This document shows positions 18,648 through 27,419 of a stretch of 64,000 nt of DNA, in pieces. The DNA is taken from positions 1 to 64,000 of the forward strand of contig JAGTQC010000005.1 of the NCBI GenBank assembly GCA_018396535.1, read 5' to 3'. The position numbers and the translations under genes are program-made. Under the pieces are notes generated by a model. That model worked only from the letters and a program-made list of their open reading frames with translations. It ran no database searches and was not told the DNA's origin. Every line of letters begins with the position of its first letter. Position 1 is the stretch's first letter. Origin of the DNA: Candidatus Bathyarchaeota archaeon (GTDB lineage: Archaea; Thermoproteota; CALKCG01; B24; DRYS01).

Positions 18648-20549
18648 ATGGCTGAATGGTATGGTTATACTGGTAGGATAGCCAGGGTTAACCTTTCAGA
18701 TAGCAGGGTATCCATAGAGGATGCTAAGATGGAGTATATCGATCTAGTACTCGGAGGTATTGGTTTAGCTTCGCTAATATTATTCATGGAGGTGGATCCT
18801 AGAATAGATGCTTTCGATCCATCGAATAAGCTCGTATTCTCTGTAGGACCGTTAACCGGTACTATGGTTCCAGGTTCATCGCGAACTACTATAGCATCTA
18901 GATCACCATTAACGCTTGGATGGGGTGAATCGCATCTAGGTGGATTCTGGGGTACGGAGCTTAAAAAAGCTGGTTTTGATGCTATTATAATCGAAGGGAA
19001 GGCCGATACTCCTACCTATCTATACGTAGAGGATGGTAGAATCGAGTTAAGAGATGCATCTAGGATATGGGGTTTAAAGACATCTAACGTAGAGAAGTCC
19101 ATAATATCCGAGCTAGGTGATCCAGAGATTAAAGTAGCTTGTATAGGTCCAGCTGGTGAAAGATTGGTTAGATATGCTTCCATAATAAGTGGTGAAAGAG
19201 TTGCGGGAAGAACGGGTTTAGGAGCTGTCATGGGTAGTAAGAAGCTTAAAGCTATAGCGGTTAGAGGTTTATTGCAAATTAGAATACGGTGGCCTGATAA
19301 ACTTAGATCCATGATATCCCGTCTCTATCCATCTATAATGTCCTTTCCCACTTCTCAGATACTATCATCGTATGGGACAAACGGTGAGATGGAGTCATTC
19401 TACCAGTATGGTGACGTACCTATAAGAAACTTCACTTTAGGTGAATGGGATGGTATACATAAGATTGAAGGCCAATATATGGTTGAAAATTATCTTAAAC
19501 GTCATAGAGCATGCTTTGGATGTCCCGTAGGCTGCTGGAAGGAGGCTAGAGTCGAAGATCCAAGGTATGGGCTGATCGAAGGTAGGATGCCTGAATACGA
19601 ATCTGCAGCTTCACTTGGCTCGCTTCTACTTAACAGCGATCCGGTATCTCTAATCTATATGGAGAAGTTATGTAACGAGTATGGTTTTGACGTTATATCC
19701 TCTGGTGTTACGATAGCATGGGCTATAGAATGCTTCACAAAAGGATTAATAACGGTTGAGGATACTGGTGGTTTGCAGCTTAGATGGGGTGATCCAGAGC
19801 TTATAGTTAATCTTCTCGAGATGATCGGTGAAAGGAGGGGGTTCGGCTACATACTCGGTGAAGGATGTAGGCTTGCATCTAGGATTATCGGACGCGGATC
19901 TGAGAAGTATGCTATGCATGTTAAAGGATTAGAGGTACCTATGCATGATCCTAGAGCCTTTAAAGGTATGGGGCTACAGTATGCTACATCCAATAGAGGA
20001 GCATGCCATTTACAGGGGCTTGTTATGAGGATAGAGCAAGGTGAAAGAATGCCTGATCTCAAAATATATCGTAGATTTTATAGGTTTGAGATCGAGGGTA
20101 AAGGATGGCTGGTAGCTACTATGCAGGATTGGCATCATGTAATAGAATCTCTAGGCCTTTGTAAATTTGTACAGATACCCCCGGGGCATATAGCTGGATT
20201 CTACCTTCTAGTAACAGGTATAGAGAAGAGGCTACCTGAACTACAGAAGTGTGGGGAGCGTATATCGAATATACAAAGAATATTCAATATAATAGCAGGT
20301 GTAACATCTGGGGATGATACTCTTCCAGATAGATTCCTATCAGAACCAGTCGTGGAGGGTGGTGCTAAGGGGGAGATAGTAGAGTTAAAGCCTATGTTAA
20401 AGGAGTATTACAAGGTTAGAGGATGGGATGAAAGAGGTATACCTACGAGAGAGAAGCTGGATGATCTATCTATACTAGGTATTATCGAATCTCGTCTAGA
20501 CTCTCTAGAGATAGATATATGGGGATATAAGCAATCTATACGATCCTAG
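18648..20549 (+). CDS. aldehyde ferredoxin oxidoreductase family protein
   Basis: A 633-residue tungsten-pterin aldehyde:ferredoxin oxidoreductase. The N-terminal pterin-binding domain contains GPLTGTMVPGSSRTTIASRSP and GRTGLGAVMGSKKLKAIAVRG. The [4Fe-4S] ligands are Cys289, Cys292 and Cys296 (ACFGCPVGC) plus Cys505 (LGLCKF), complete for the family. The enzyme oxidises an aldehyde to the acid and reduces ferredoxin in the cytosol of anaerobes. Length is normal. The upstream class II aldolase suggests a glyceraldehyde or lactaldehyde substrate, but the subfamily cannot be fixed. Confidence 0.92.
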   Translation: MAEWYGYTGRIARVNLSDSRVSIEDAKMEYIDLVLGGIGLASLILFMEVDPRIDAFDPSNKLVFSVGPLTGTMVPGSSRTTIASRSPLTLGWGESHLGGFWGTELKKAGFDAIIIEGKADTPTYLYVEDGRIELRDASRIWGLKTSNVEKSIISELGDPEIKVACIGPAGERLVRYASIISGERVAGRTGLGAVMGSKKLKAIAVRGLLQIRIRWPDKLRSMISRLYPSIMSFPTSQILSSYGTNGEMESFYQYGDVPIRNFTLGEWDGIHKIEGQYMVENYLKRHRACFGCPVGCWKEARVEDPRYGLIEGRMPEYESAASLGSLLLNSDPVSLIYMEKLCNEYGFDVISSGVTIAWAIECFTKGLITVEDTGGLQLRWGDPELIVNLLEMIGERRGFGYILGEGCRLASRIIGRGSEKYAMHVKGLEVPMHDPRAFKGMGLQYATSNRGACHLQGLVMRIEQGERMPDLKIYRRFYRFEIEGKGWLVATMQDWHHVIESLGLCKFVQIPPGHIAGFYLLVTGIEKRLPELQKCGERISNIQRIFNIIAGVTSGDDTLPDRFLSEPVVEGGAKGEIVELKPMLKEYYKVRGWDERGIPTREKLDDLSILGIIESRLDSLEIDIWGYKQSIRS

Positions 20550-20913
20550 GTACTAAAAGTATAGCCAATAAGATTAATATCAACGTTGTGATAGCTACTG
20601 CTAGACATATTCTATCCTCCTCGAATATAAGAACCAGTATGCCCAATATTATGCGTAGTACAGGTGTAGCTACCATAACTATGAGCCCTAGCATTATGAT
20701 GGATAAACCTTCGAGCATTATCAAACCCTTGTACAACATACTATAATCCAATGCACCCGTATTCACGGGTGTGTATGGATCTATAAGTATATCTATGGGA
20801 TATCCTAGACTATCTCCTTTAACAAACAGCAATGTTATACCTAGCATTATTAGGCCTATACTTATTATAGTGCAAATCTTTAGTATGCTGCTCAATACTA
20901 GTTCAAGCTTCAT
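20536..20913 (-). CDS. DUF1634 family membrane protein
   Basis: A 125-residue protein with three hydrophobic helices (about 10-30, 62-82, 100-122) and the pattern GITLLF, LIMLEGLSIIMLG and LRIILGILVLI typical of DUF1634. In archaea this family is usually encoded next to TauE-type exporters, as here: its ATG overlaps the TauE stop by four bases. It probably forms a complex with that exporter. Its 3' end overlaps the convergent AOR gene by 14 bases. Confidence 0.8.
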   Translation of the reverse strand: MKLELVLSSILKICTIISIGLIMLGITLLFVKGDSLGYPIDILIDPYTPVNTGALDYSMLYKGLIMLEGLSIIMLGLIVMVATPVLRIILGILVLIFEEDRICLAVAITTLILILLAILLVPRIV

Positions 20914-21872
20914 CTAGCATCACCTATACGTGGGCTACGCAGTATAACGAATAATATGCAGATAGCTACTACCATACTTATGGCGTATTGTTGAATCCTA
21001 GGTATCGGTATGTATCCGCTCATATCGACACCCCGTAGAATCATATTAATGGATAGATACCCTAAGACCATTATGAAGATCTGCCTAACCCGTTTACCGC
21101 TTATCCTTGATAGGATTCTAGCTCCTATTCTAGCTCCTATCGACACTCCTATGATGGAAACCGCAGCTAGAATAGGATGTATATAACCTAGGCTCCAATA
21201 AATCATACTAGTTGTAGCAGATGTAGCTCCTATGATGAAACTACTCGTGGCAGTAGCGATTTTTATAGGTAGATTCATAGCCCAATCCAAGCCTACAACG
21301 TTGAAAGCCCCTCCACCTATACCTAGCATACCAGCGGAAAAACCTGAAAAGAATAGTATACACTCAGCTAGCCACCATCTAACGCCGTAGTACTCTACGA
21401 TACTCTTACATGATGAATCATAGTATTTACCGTATAGCTTGAATACTCTAGTTGTCCAATCTGGAGGCTTAACATTCGTAGGTTCCCCCCTCCCCCTTCT
21501 AACGGTGAGTATCATGGAGATTAGGCTCATAAATCCGAATACTATGTACATTAGCCATGTTAACCCAGATGAGTATACGTAGTGAGCTGTTAAAGCTCCT
21601 ATTACCGCCCCTATTATCGTCGATAATTCGATAACCATACCTATTCTCGCATTCGCTAACCCATTTTTAACGTATACGCTAGCTGCACTACACGATGTAG
21701 CTATGGTGGATATAGCCGATGCTCCGGTTGCATACTTAATCGGTACTCCCAAGAATAGTGTGAGTATAGGTGTAAGTAAAACTCCTCCACCAAGACCTAT
21801 TACAGAACCTATCACTCCTGCTAAAACTCCTACAGAAGCTACTTCTAAGAGTTCTATTAGCGCGGTTATGAT
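20910..21872 (-). CDS. TauE/SafE-type sulfite/anion exporter; non-standard start proposed
   Basis: A TauE/SafE permease with the two family repeats, GSVIGLGGGVLLTPIL and GMLGIGGGAFNVVGL, and about eight membrane helices. It likely exports a sulfur oxyanion or organosulfonate product. The only standard start is GTG at 21815, which would cut into the first helix. The frame runs on upstream without a stop to 21917, adding ITALIELLEVASVGVLAG, a normal N-terminal helix for the family. A GGAGGTG stands seven bases before an in-frame ATC at 21872, taken here as the start. If that is wrong, the protein starts at 21815. It is translationally coupled to DUF1634. Confidence 0.8.
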   Translation of the reverse strand: MITALIELLEVASVGVLAGVIGSVIGLGGGVLLTPILTLFLGVPIKYATGASAISTIATSCSAASVYVKNGLANARIGMVIELSTIIGAVIGALTAHYVYSSGLTWLMYIVFGFMSLISMILTVRRGRGEPTNVKPPDWTTRVFKLYGKYYDSSCKSIVEYYGVRWWLAECILFFSGFSAGMLGIGGGAFNVVGLDWAMNLPIKIATATSSFIIGATSATTSMIYWSLGYIHPILAAVSIIGVSIGARIGARILSRISGKRVRQIFIMVLGYLSINMILRGVDMSGYIPIPRIQQYAISMVVAICILFVILRSPRIGDAR

Positions 21873-21954
21873 AGCTGTACACCTCCATAGATCTCTACCG
21901 TCAAATCTTCGCTTTGATTAACCTCGACATCGATGTAATAAGCTTTTGTAGTAG

Positions 21955-22341
21955 CTAACGATTACGGTAATACTCTGATTCTATCTTGAAAATCATCTCT
22001 GCTAGATCGTATACTACCGGTATCTTCCAATACTCTCCTCTATAGGATTTTACTAAACCTACTACCCATACTATGAAGAGCAGTAGTGCACATAGAGTGC
22101 TTATCAATCTTGATAGGATAACTCCTATCAATGGTATGATAGATAGCGTTAGGGAGATAACGCCCATAGATAACTCTACTACCACCGCTACTACGAAGAA
22201 TGATATCGATAGGTATGCCCAGTACGATGTGTACCTATACTGAGGCTTCATTACTAGAGCTAAAATCGCGCCTACTATCGTAGCAGCCCATGCTATGAGA
22301 GCCCATACCCTTTCATCTGACGTTAAGCTATCTATACTCAA
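21955..22341 (-). CDS. DUF4870-like small membrane protein
   Basis: A 128-residue protein with hydrophobic segments at about 12-30, 42-65, 68-85 and 88-103. The pattern resembles DUF4870/Tic20-like proteins (SDERVWALIAWAATIVG near the start, LVKSYRGEYWKIPVV near the end). Function unknown. The TTG start at 22341 is about 30 bases after a CCAAATATAG element, consistent with a leaderless message. It is divergent from the aminotransferase gene. Confidence 0.65.
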   Translation of the reverse strand: MSIDSLTSDERVWALIAWAATIVGAILALVMKPQYRYTSYWAYLSISFFVVAVVVELSMGVISLTLSIIPLIGVILSRLISTLCALLLFIVWVVGLVKSYRGEYWKIPVVYDLAEMIFKIESEYYRNR

Positions 22342-22416
22342 AGCTAGAAGTATGATGGCTTCATGAACAGCTATATTTGGTTTTCTATAAACCAGAAGTT
22401 TTATCTATAGGACTAT

Positions 22417-23589
22417 GTGTTACCGTTATCTAGCTCCATGAGGATTTCTAGTCGTGTATCCTCGATAGAGCCTTCACCTATACGAAAGCTTATGGATAGG
22501 GTAGGCTCTATGAAGGATGTATTAGGGCTACATGTAGGTGAACCAGATTTCGATACACCTATTATCGTTAAGGAGGCAGCTAAGAAGGCTTTAGATGAAG
22601 GAGCGACACACTATACTTTCGCAGCAGGTATACCCGAGCTTAGAAAGGCTATAGCTGAGAAGCTCCTTAGAGAAAATTCTGTGAAGGCAGATCCAGAGGA
22701 TGAGATTACGGTTACTGTAGGTGGTTATGGAGCTTTATTCTCAGCTATACAAGCTCTCGTGGATATAGGTGATGAAGTTCTAATACCTGAACCTGCGTGG
22801 CCTGCTTATAGAGGCTTCGTTAGACTTGCTGGAGGAATACCCGTACCTGTACCGCTTAGACCTCCAGAGTATGAGCTAGATATAGGTGATATCGAAGATA
22901 GAATTACCGAGAAGACTAAGATGATTATAATTAATACTCCGAATAACCCTGTAGGATCCGTATATCCTATAGATACCCTTACTAGTATAGCTAAGCTAGC
23001 TTCTGAGAAGCAGATATACCTACTATCTGATGAGGTTTATGAAAGGATAGTTTTCGATGGTGTATCTCATTTCAGTCCAGCATCGATAGGGGATGCTAGA
23101 GAGTATACCATATCTATCTACTCGTTCTCTAAGACATACGCTATGACTGGTTGGCGTATAGGTTATGTAGTAGCATCTAGGAGTGTTACAAAAGCTATAC
23201 GCGTCGTACACTCTTATATGGCTTCATGTGTAAGCCCAGCTGTACAGATAGCTGCGTTAACTGCTCTTAGAGAGGCTGAGGATTACGTTAAATTCATGGT
23301 GAATAAGTATAGGGAGAGGAGGGATATAGCCTACGATCTTCTATTAGATATACCTAATGTAGATTGTGTTAAACCTAAAGGTACCTTCTATCTATTCCCA
23401 GATTTCAGTCGTATAGAATCCTCTTCTATGAAGCTTTCAGAGAAGCTTCTAGAGGAAGCTAAGGTTGCTACAGTTCCAGGTATAGCTTTCGGTGAAGCTG
23501 GTGAAGGTCATCTTAGAATATCGGTCGCAACTTCATCAGAAACTATAGTGGAAGCTATCGATAGGATTAGACGTATAATCCTAAATTGA
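22417..23589 (+). CDS. class I/II pyridoxal phosphate aminotransferase (AspC/AlaT type)
   Basis: A 390-residue fold-type I aminotransferase. Visible motifs are LHVGEPDFDTP, THYTFAAGIPELRKAI, NTPNNPVGSVYP, SDEVYERIVF and the PLP-lysine segment YSFSKTYAMTGWRIGY. A C-terminal GHLRISVATS provides the substrate-carboxylate arginine. It probably transfers amino groups between aspartate, alanine or aromatic amino acids and 2-oxoglutarate. GTG 22417 gives the listed N-terminus; ATG 22438 is a good alternative. The 3' end overlaps the convergent helicase gene by nine bases. Confidence 0.9.
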   Translation: MLPLSSSMRISSRVSSIEPSPIRKLMDRVGSMKDVLGLHVGEPDFDTPIIVKEAAKKALDEGATHYTFAAGIPELRKAIAEKLLRENSVKADPEDEITVTVGGYGALFSAIQALVDIGDEVLIPEPAWPAYRGFVRLAGGIPVPVPLRPPEYELDIGDIEDRITEKTKMIIINTPNNPVGSVYPIDTLTSIAKLASEKQIYLLSDEVYERIVFDGVSHFSPASIGDAREYTISIYSFSKTYAMTGWRIGYVVASRSVTKAIRVVHSYMASCVSPAVQIAALTALREAEDYVKFMVNKYRERRDIAYDLLLDIPNVDCVKPKGTFYLFPDFSRIESSSMKLSEKLLEEAKVATVPGIAFGEAGEGHLRISVATSSETIVEAIDRIRRIILN

Positions 23590-25809
23590 ACATGGTGTAG
23601 ATCTACCCCTAGGTTTTATGTCGAATTTAGCTTTAATTCTCATATCCAACACTGACTCTAGGATATCTAAGGCTGATCTCCTCGATAATAGCTTATTACC
23701 ATTTCCACAGAATGGATCGTATACGCATCTAGGGCATCCATCATCGCATGAACATTCTGAGAGCATTCTATACGATACTCTATGAGCTCTCTCTAAATTC
23801 CTGTACAATAGTTTAGCTAGCCCAGATCCTCCTGGTGTGGAATCGTACACAATTATATGTCCACTAGGATAGCTTATACCACCAAGATCTGTTAATCCTG
23901 CTCCAGCTACTATTCTAGCTGAATGTATCAATACATGTTCTAATGCGTGTAAGCCTTCTATATCGAATCCATCTCCATACATGGCTACCACGATTTTTGT
24001 CTTATACTTCCAGGATACAGGCTTATCTAAGTATCGTACCGACAAAGGCTGATCCGCATCCTTACCATAGAGGTCATGGATAACATAACCTACAACACTC
24101 CTAGTGATAAAACCATCACCATAGACTATAGGTATACCGTCTACATACCGCTCATCTTCTACATGTATATCATCTACATATGCTTCGTAGAGTGCTTTCG
24201 TATAGAAGCCTAGGTCATAGCCTATCCTTTTAACTCTAGCTATAAGTCTATCTAGATCTAGTTCTATAACTTCGTATACCTCACCCTGGTGGATGTAGAT
24301 AGCGTAAGGGTAGAGATCATGTAAAGCTGCTGGTAGTTCTCTAAACCCGATAATGCCCCTATCAGCATCGTATATCGATACTCTAGGACCCGCATTCCTT
24401 AATCCAGCCTCCTTCAAAACCCTCCATCCATCCTCTGTGAGTTTATAGTATCCATCATCTCTAACAACCCACCCAGCGGTAGTGAGCGTATCTAACAGAT
24501 TCCTCCACTCGATAGGCATTCTCCTATATACTCTTGCACCTTGAGCGATTATTCCTAGGATATGCAGCTTCGATATTTCATCATTATTCGGTTCGAATAC
24601 TATAGGAGTTAGCTCCTGCTCGTAGTATTCGCTCGGTGCTCTTTCGTAGTATGCATCTATAGGGTCGTCTCCGAGTATCATGAATACATAGCCTAAGCCA
24701 CGTCTCCCAGCTCTTCCAGCTCTCTGGAGATACTTTATATAGCTTGGGGGTGGCGCAGCCATGATAACAGCATCTAAACTACCTATGTCTATACCAAGTT
24801 CGAGAGTAGGTGTAGATACCGCTCCATCTATCATACCATACCTAAGCATAGTTTCTACCTTAACCCTCTCCTCCCTCGGTAAGCCAGCTCTATGTACATA
24901 GATATCGACCCCATAACGTCTAGCAAGCTTAGCTACTACCTCAGCCATCTGCTGACTATCGATGAAGGTTAACGTCTTTAATCCGTGAGAAGCTAGTATC
25001 GATATAAGCTTAGAAACTAGCGTCCACCTATTAAGTCTTCCAGCAGATATCATCGCATGGTAGATCGTACCCATCCTTCTCTGTGGGCCGTAGACTACTT
25101 TAACATCTCTCCCAAAGAGCATCTTACCAAACTCATATGGGTTGCCTATGGTTGCGCTGCTAGCTATAAACTGTAGCTTTCCAGCTGTTAGCTTTACCCT
25201 TTCAAGTATACATCTCATATGTGATCCGAAAGCTCCCTCGTAAACATGAGCTTCATCTAAGATTACTAATTCTACATCCCTAACGATCCTTCTGAATCTT
25301 GAAGACCCTGCTAAACCGTAGTGTATCATATCTGGGTTAGTTATGAGGATATGTGGAGGATCTTCAGATATCTTTCTCCGCTCAGATTCAGGTGTATCAC
25401 CGTCGAATACGGCTACTCTAAAACCAGATATGAAACCGAATCGAGCGAATCTACCAAACTGATCTCTAGCGAGAGCTTTAGTAGGGTATATTATGAGAGC
25501 TCTAACCCCATCCTTCAATACCCTATCGATTACCGGTACTATGAATGCTTCAGTTTTACCAGTAGCTGCACCGGAAACTATGAATGTATCATCCCCTCTA
25601 CTTATACATCTATAAGCTTCATACTGGAATCGGTAAAATCTTTCAAATCCGTGAAGTAGTAGAGTTTTAGAAAGGCTTTTGTGCAGATTTACCTCATCTA
25701 CTCTAGGACCATATTCAGGTCTACCCTCTTCCTCTACTCTATAATAGATTATTCTGCATTTATCGTGAAGTCTACGAATCTCCGTATCTATGATGGATAA
25801 TAGATCCAT
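23581..25809 (-). CDS. DEAD/DEAH-box helicase with DUF1998 zinc domain (MrfA/YprA-like)
   Basis: A 742-residue superfamily 2 helicase. It has Walker A SGAATGKTE near residue 80, DEAH in VILDEAHVYEG, SAT in IASSATIG and motif VI in QRAGRAGRRG. The C-terminal DUF1998 domain ends with a cysteine cluster, CSCDDGCPRCVYDPFCG, as in MrfA, a bacterial DNA repair helicase for mitomycin crosslinks. A role in DNA repair is inferred from the family. It is convergent with the aminotransferase. Confidence 0.88.
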   Translation of the reverse strand: MDLLSIIDTEIRRLHDKCRIIYYRVEEEGRPEYGPRVDEVNLHKSLSKTLLLHGFERFYRFQYEAYRCISRGDDTFIVSGAATGKTEAFIVPVIDRVLKDGVRALIIYPTKALARDQFGRFARFGFISGFRVAVFDGDTPESERRKISEDPPHILITNPDMIHYGLAGSSRFRRIVRDVELVILDEAHVYEGAFGSHMRCILERVKLTAGKLQFIASSATIGNPYEFGKMLFGRDVKVVYGPQRRMGTIYHAMISAGRLNRWTLVSKLISILASHGLKTLTFIDSQQMAEVVAKLARRYGVDIYVHRAGLPREERVKVETMLRYGMIDGAVSTPTLELGIDIGSLDAVIMAAPPPSYIKYLQRAGRAGRRGLGYVFMILGDDPIDAYYERAPSEYYEQELTPIVFEPNNDEISKLHILGIIAQGARVYRRMPIEWRNLLDTLTTAGWVVRDDGYYKLTEDGWRVLKEAGLRNAGPRVSIYDADRGIIGFRELPAALHDLYPYAIYIHQGEVYEVIELDLDRLIARVKRIGYDLGFYTKALYEAYVDDIHVEDERYVDGIPIVYGDGFITRSVVGYVIHDLYGKDADQPLSVRYLDKPVSWKYKTKIVVAMYGDGFDIEGLHALEHVLIHSARIVAGAGLTDLGGISYPSGHIIVYDSTPGGSGLAKLLYRNLERAHRVSYRMLSECSCDDGCPRCVYDPFCGNGNKLLSRRSALDILESVLDMRIKAKFDIKPRGRSTPCSI

Positions 25810-25931
25810 AACACTCTATTCTCTTCCTTTATACCTATATATTCACTGAGCAGACCTATATCTTAACCTTAGCTTTAAAGGCTTCTAAACTTTATAGATC
25901 CACCACCCTGTATACATTAGGGTAGGGTAAT

Positions 25932-26372
25932 ATGATGCATGGTTTAAAGTTAATAACAATATACAGGCTCTTCTTTAACGATTATAGAGGGTTGGGTAGC
26001 GAATACCCTCCAGATAAGAGTAAGATAATACAGCATATCTTTCGCCATGCTCTTACACAAACGTTTAGTGAATCTTTTTTCAACATGTTCTCGTATTATT
26101 TAGGTGTCAAATGTAAAGGGGATATATTTGATTTCTTCTTAAGAAACCCTGGAAAGGTCTATGATATTATAGCAGATATATATGGTGAGGCTGCCGCTCG
26201 TTATATTTTCCGCTCTATATACATATACATCCTACGGAATACAAGTATAGATGTAGATTTCAATTTATTCTTAGAATATGTAAAACGTGGGGATCATAAT
26301 TGGGTAGACTTCATAGCGGATGTTTGCCGCAGATTCTCTAAGCATCTACCTAAGGATCGTTATAAGAGGTAG
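25932..26372 (+). CDS. hypothetical protein
   Basis: A 146-residue protein rich in Phe, Tyr and Ile (FIADVCRRFS, YIFRSIYIYIL), predicted helical, with no membrane segment or known motif. I do not recognise it. The ATG at 25932 follows a GGGTAGGG sequence. A CTTTATAGATC element 30-40 bases upstream may be its promoter, so it appears to be a separate transcription unit. It could be a lineage-specific protein. Confidence 0.55.
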   Translation: MMHGLKLITIYRLFFNDYRGLGSEYPPDKSKIIQHIFRHALTQTFSESFFNMFSYYLGVKCKGDIFDFFLRNPGKVYDIIADIYGEAAARYIFRSIYIYILRNTSIDVDFNLFLEYVKRGDHNWVDFIADVCRRFSKHLPKDRYKR

Positions 26373-26496
26373 AGCCGCTATCCTATAGGTATGGAATCAG
26401 TTTTAAAGCCATGTTCATGCATAGATTAATTGCATCATCTACCAATCAATTATATTTGTCTCTACAGAGTATATAGGGTTAACTAGGTGTATAACC

Positions 26497-27378
26497 TTGC
26501 CTTTAAATGAGGTTGTAGGCGAGCATGAATTCTATTGCTGCGGCACTAGGATACTGCTTAAGCATGGTGAGCTTAAAATACTATCAGAACCTAAGATAGC
26601 CTATTGTCCTCTACTAGAATCTATGTATGGTGTACGTGAGGTAAATATCGAAACAGTTAAGCGTATAGTCGAGGAGAAGATTAGAAGCTTCGGCTTCTGT
26701 TGCAGGTATCGTATTTTCGATTCATCTATGGTTGTTCCTTATGGCAGCTCTGAAATAATCTCTGTATGCATGCATCTCGGGCTTATAGATTGTGGTGTAA
26801 TAGTATGTGATGGAGCCGGTACGGTGATAACATCTAACCCTAAGCTTATACAGGGGATAGGTGCTAGGCTTACAGGTATAGTGAGGACGAGCCCTATCCA
26901 TAGTATCATAGACTATGTTAAAGGTATGGGCGGGTTCATCCTCGAAGAATCTACGGCTAAGATAGATCAAGTTAAGGGTGTTGCTAAAGCTATCGAGTTA
27001 GGGTATAAGCGTATAGCTGTCACGATTGCTGGTTTCGATTCAGCTTCTATAGAAGCTATAAGGCGTATTGAATCTGAGAAAGGGGTGGAAGTAGCTATAT
27101 TCTCCGTATGTAATACTTGTGCTTCTAAAGATGATGCTATAAGGATAGCATCTGGAGCTGATATAGTATGTGCTAGTGCTTCTAGGGTGGTCAGGGAGAT
27201 AATAGGTTCTAGAGCTGTCATGCAGCTGGGCGTAGGCATACCTGTATACGCTTTAACTAAGCTAGGTAAAAAACTCCTGCTCTCATACCTAACGGTATTC
27301 GAAGATAAAATAGTAGCTTTCAGAGTTCGTAATCTACCCTATATAGTCGAGGGTAGGATGCCTGTAGTAAGGGAGTAA
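26497..27378 (+). CDS. methanogenesis marker protein 8 (DUF2099) homologue
   Basis: This 293-residue protein resembles methanogenesis marker 8 (DUF2099). Supporting segments are YCPLLESMYG, VPYGSSEIISVCMHLGLIDCGVIVCDGAGTV split over about 88-118, the GIGARLTGIVRTSP loop and CNTCASKDDA. The family is found mainly in methanogens and its role is unknown. Several conserved cysteines hint at metal or cofactor binding. The start is TTG with an AGGTGT six bases upstream. It stands about 40 bases before an MFS gene. Presence here does not by itself show methanogenesis. Confidence 0.75.
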   Translation: MPLNEVVGEHEFYCCGTRILLKHGELKILSEPKIAYCPLLESMYGVREVNIETVKRIVEEKIRSFGFCCRYRIFDSSMVVPYGSSEIISVCMHLGLIDCGVIVCDGAGTVITSNPKLIQGIGARLTGIVRTSPIHSIIDYVKGMGGFILEESTAKIDQVKGVAKAIELGYKRIAVTIAGFDSASIEAIRRIESEKGVEVAIFSVCNTCASKDDAIRIASGADIVCASASRVVREIIGSRAVMQLGVGIPVYALTKLGKKLLLSYLTVFEDKIVAFRVRNLPYIVEGRMPVVRE

Positions 27379-27419
27379 AAATTTAAGTTATCGAATAGTT
27401 TCGTTTCTCCACCAGATCT

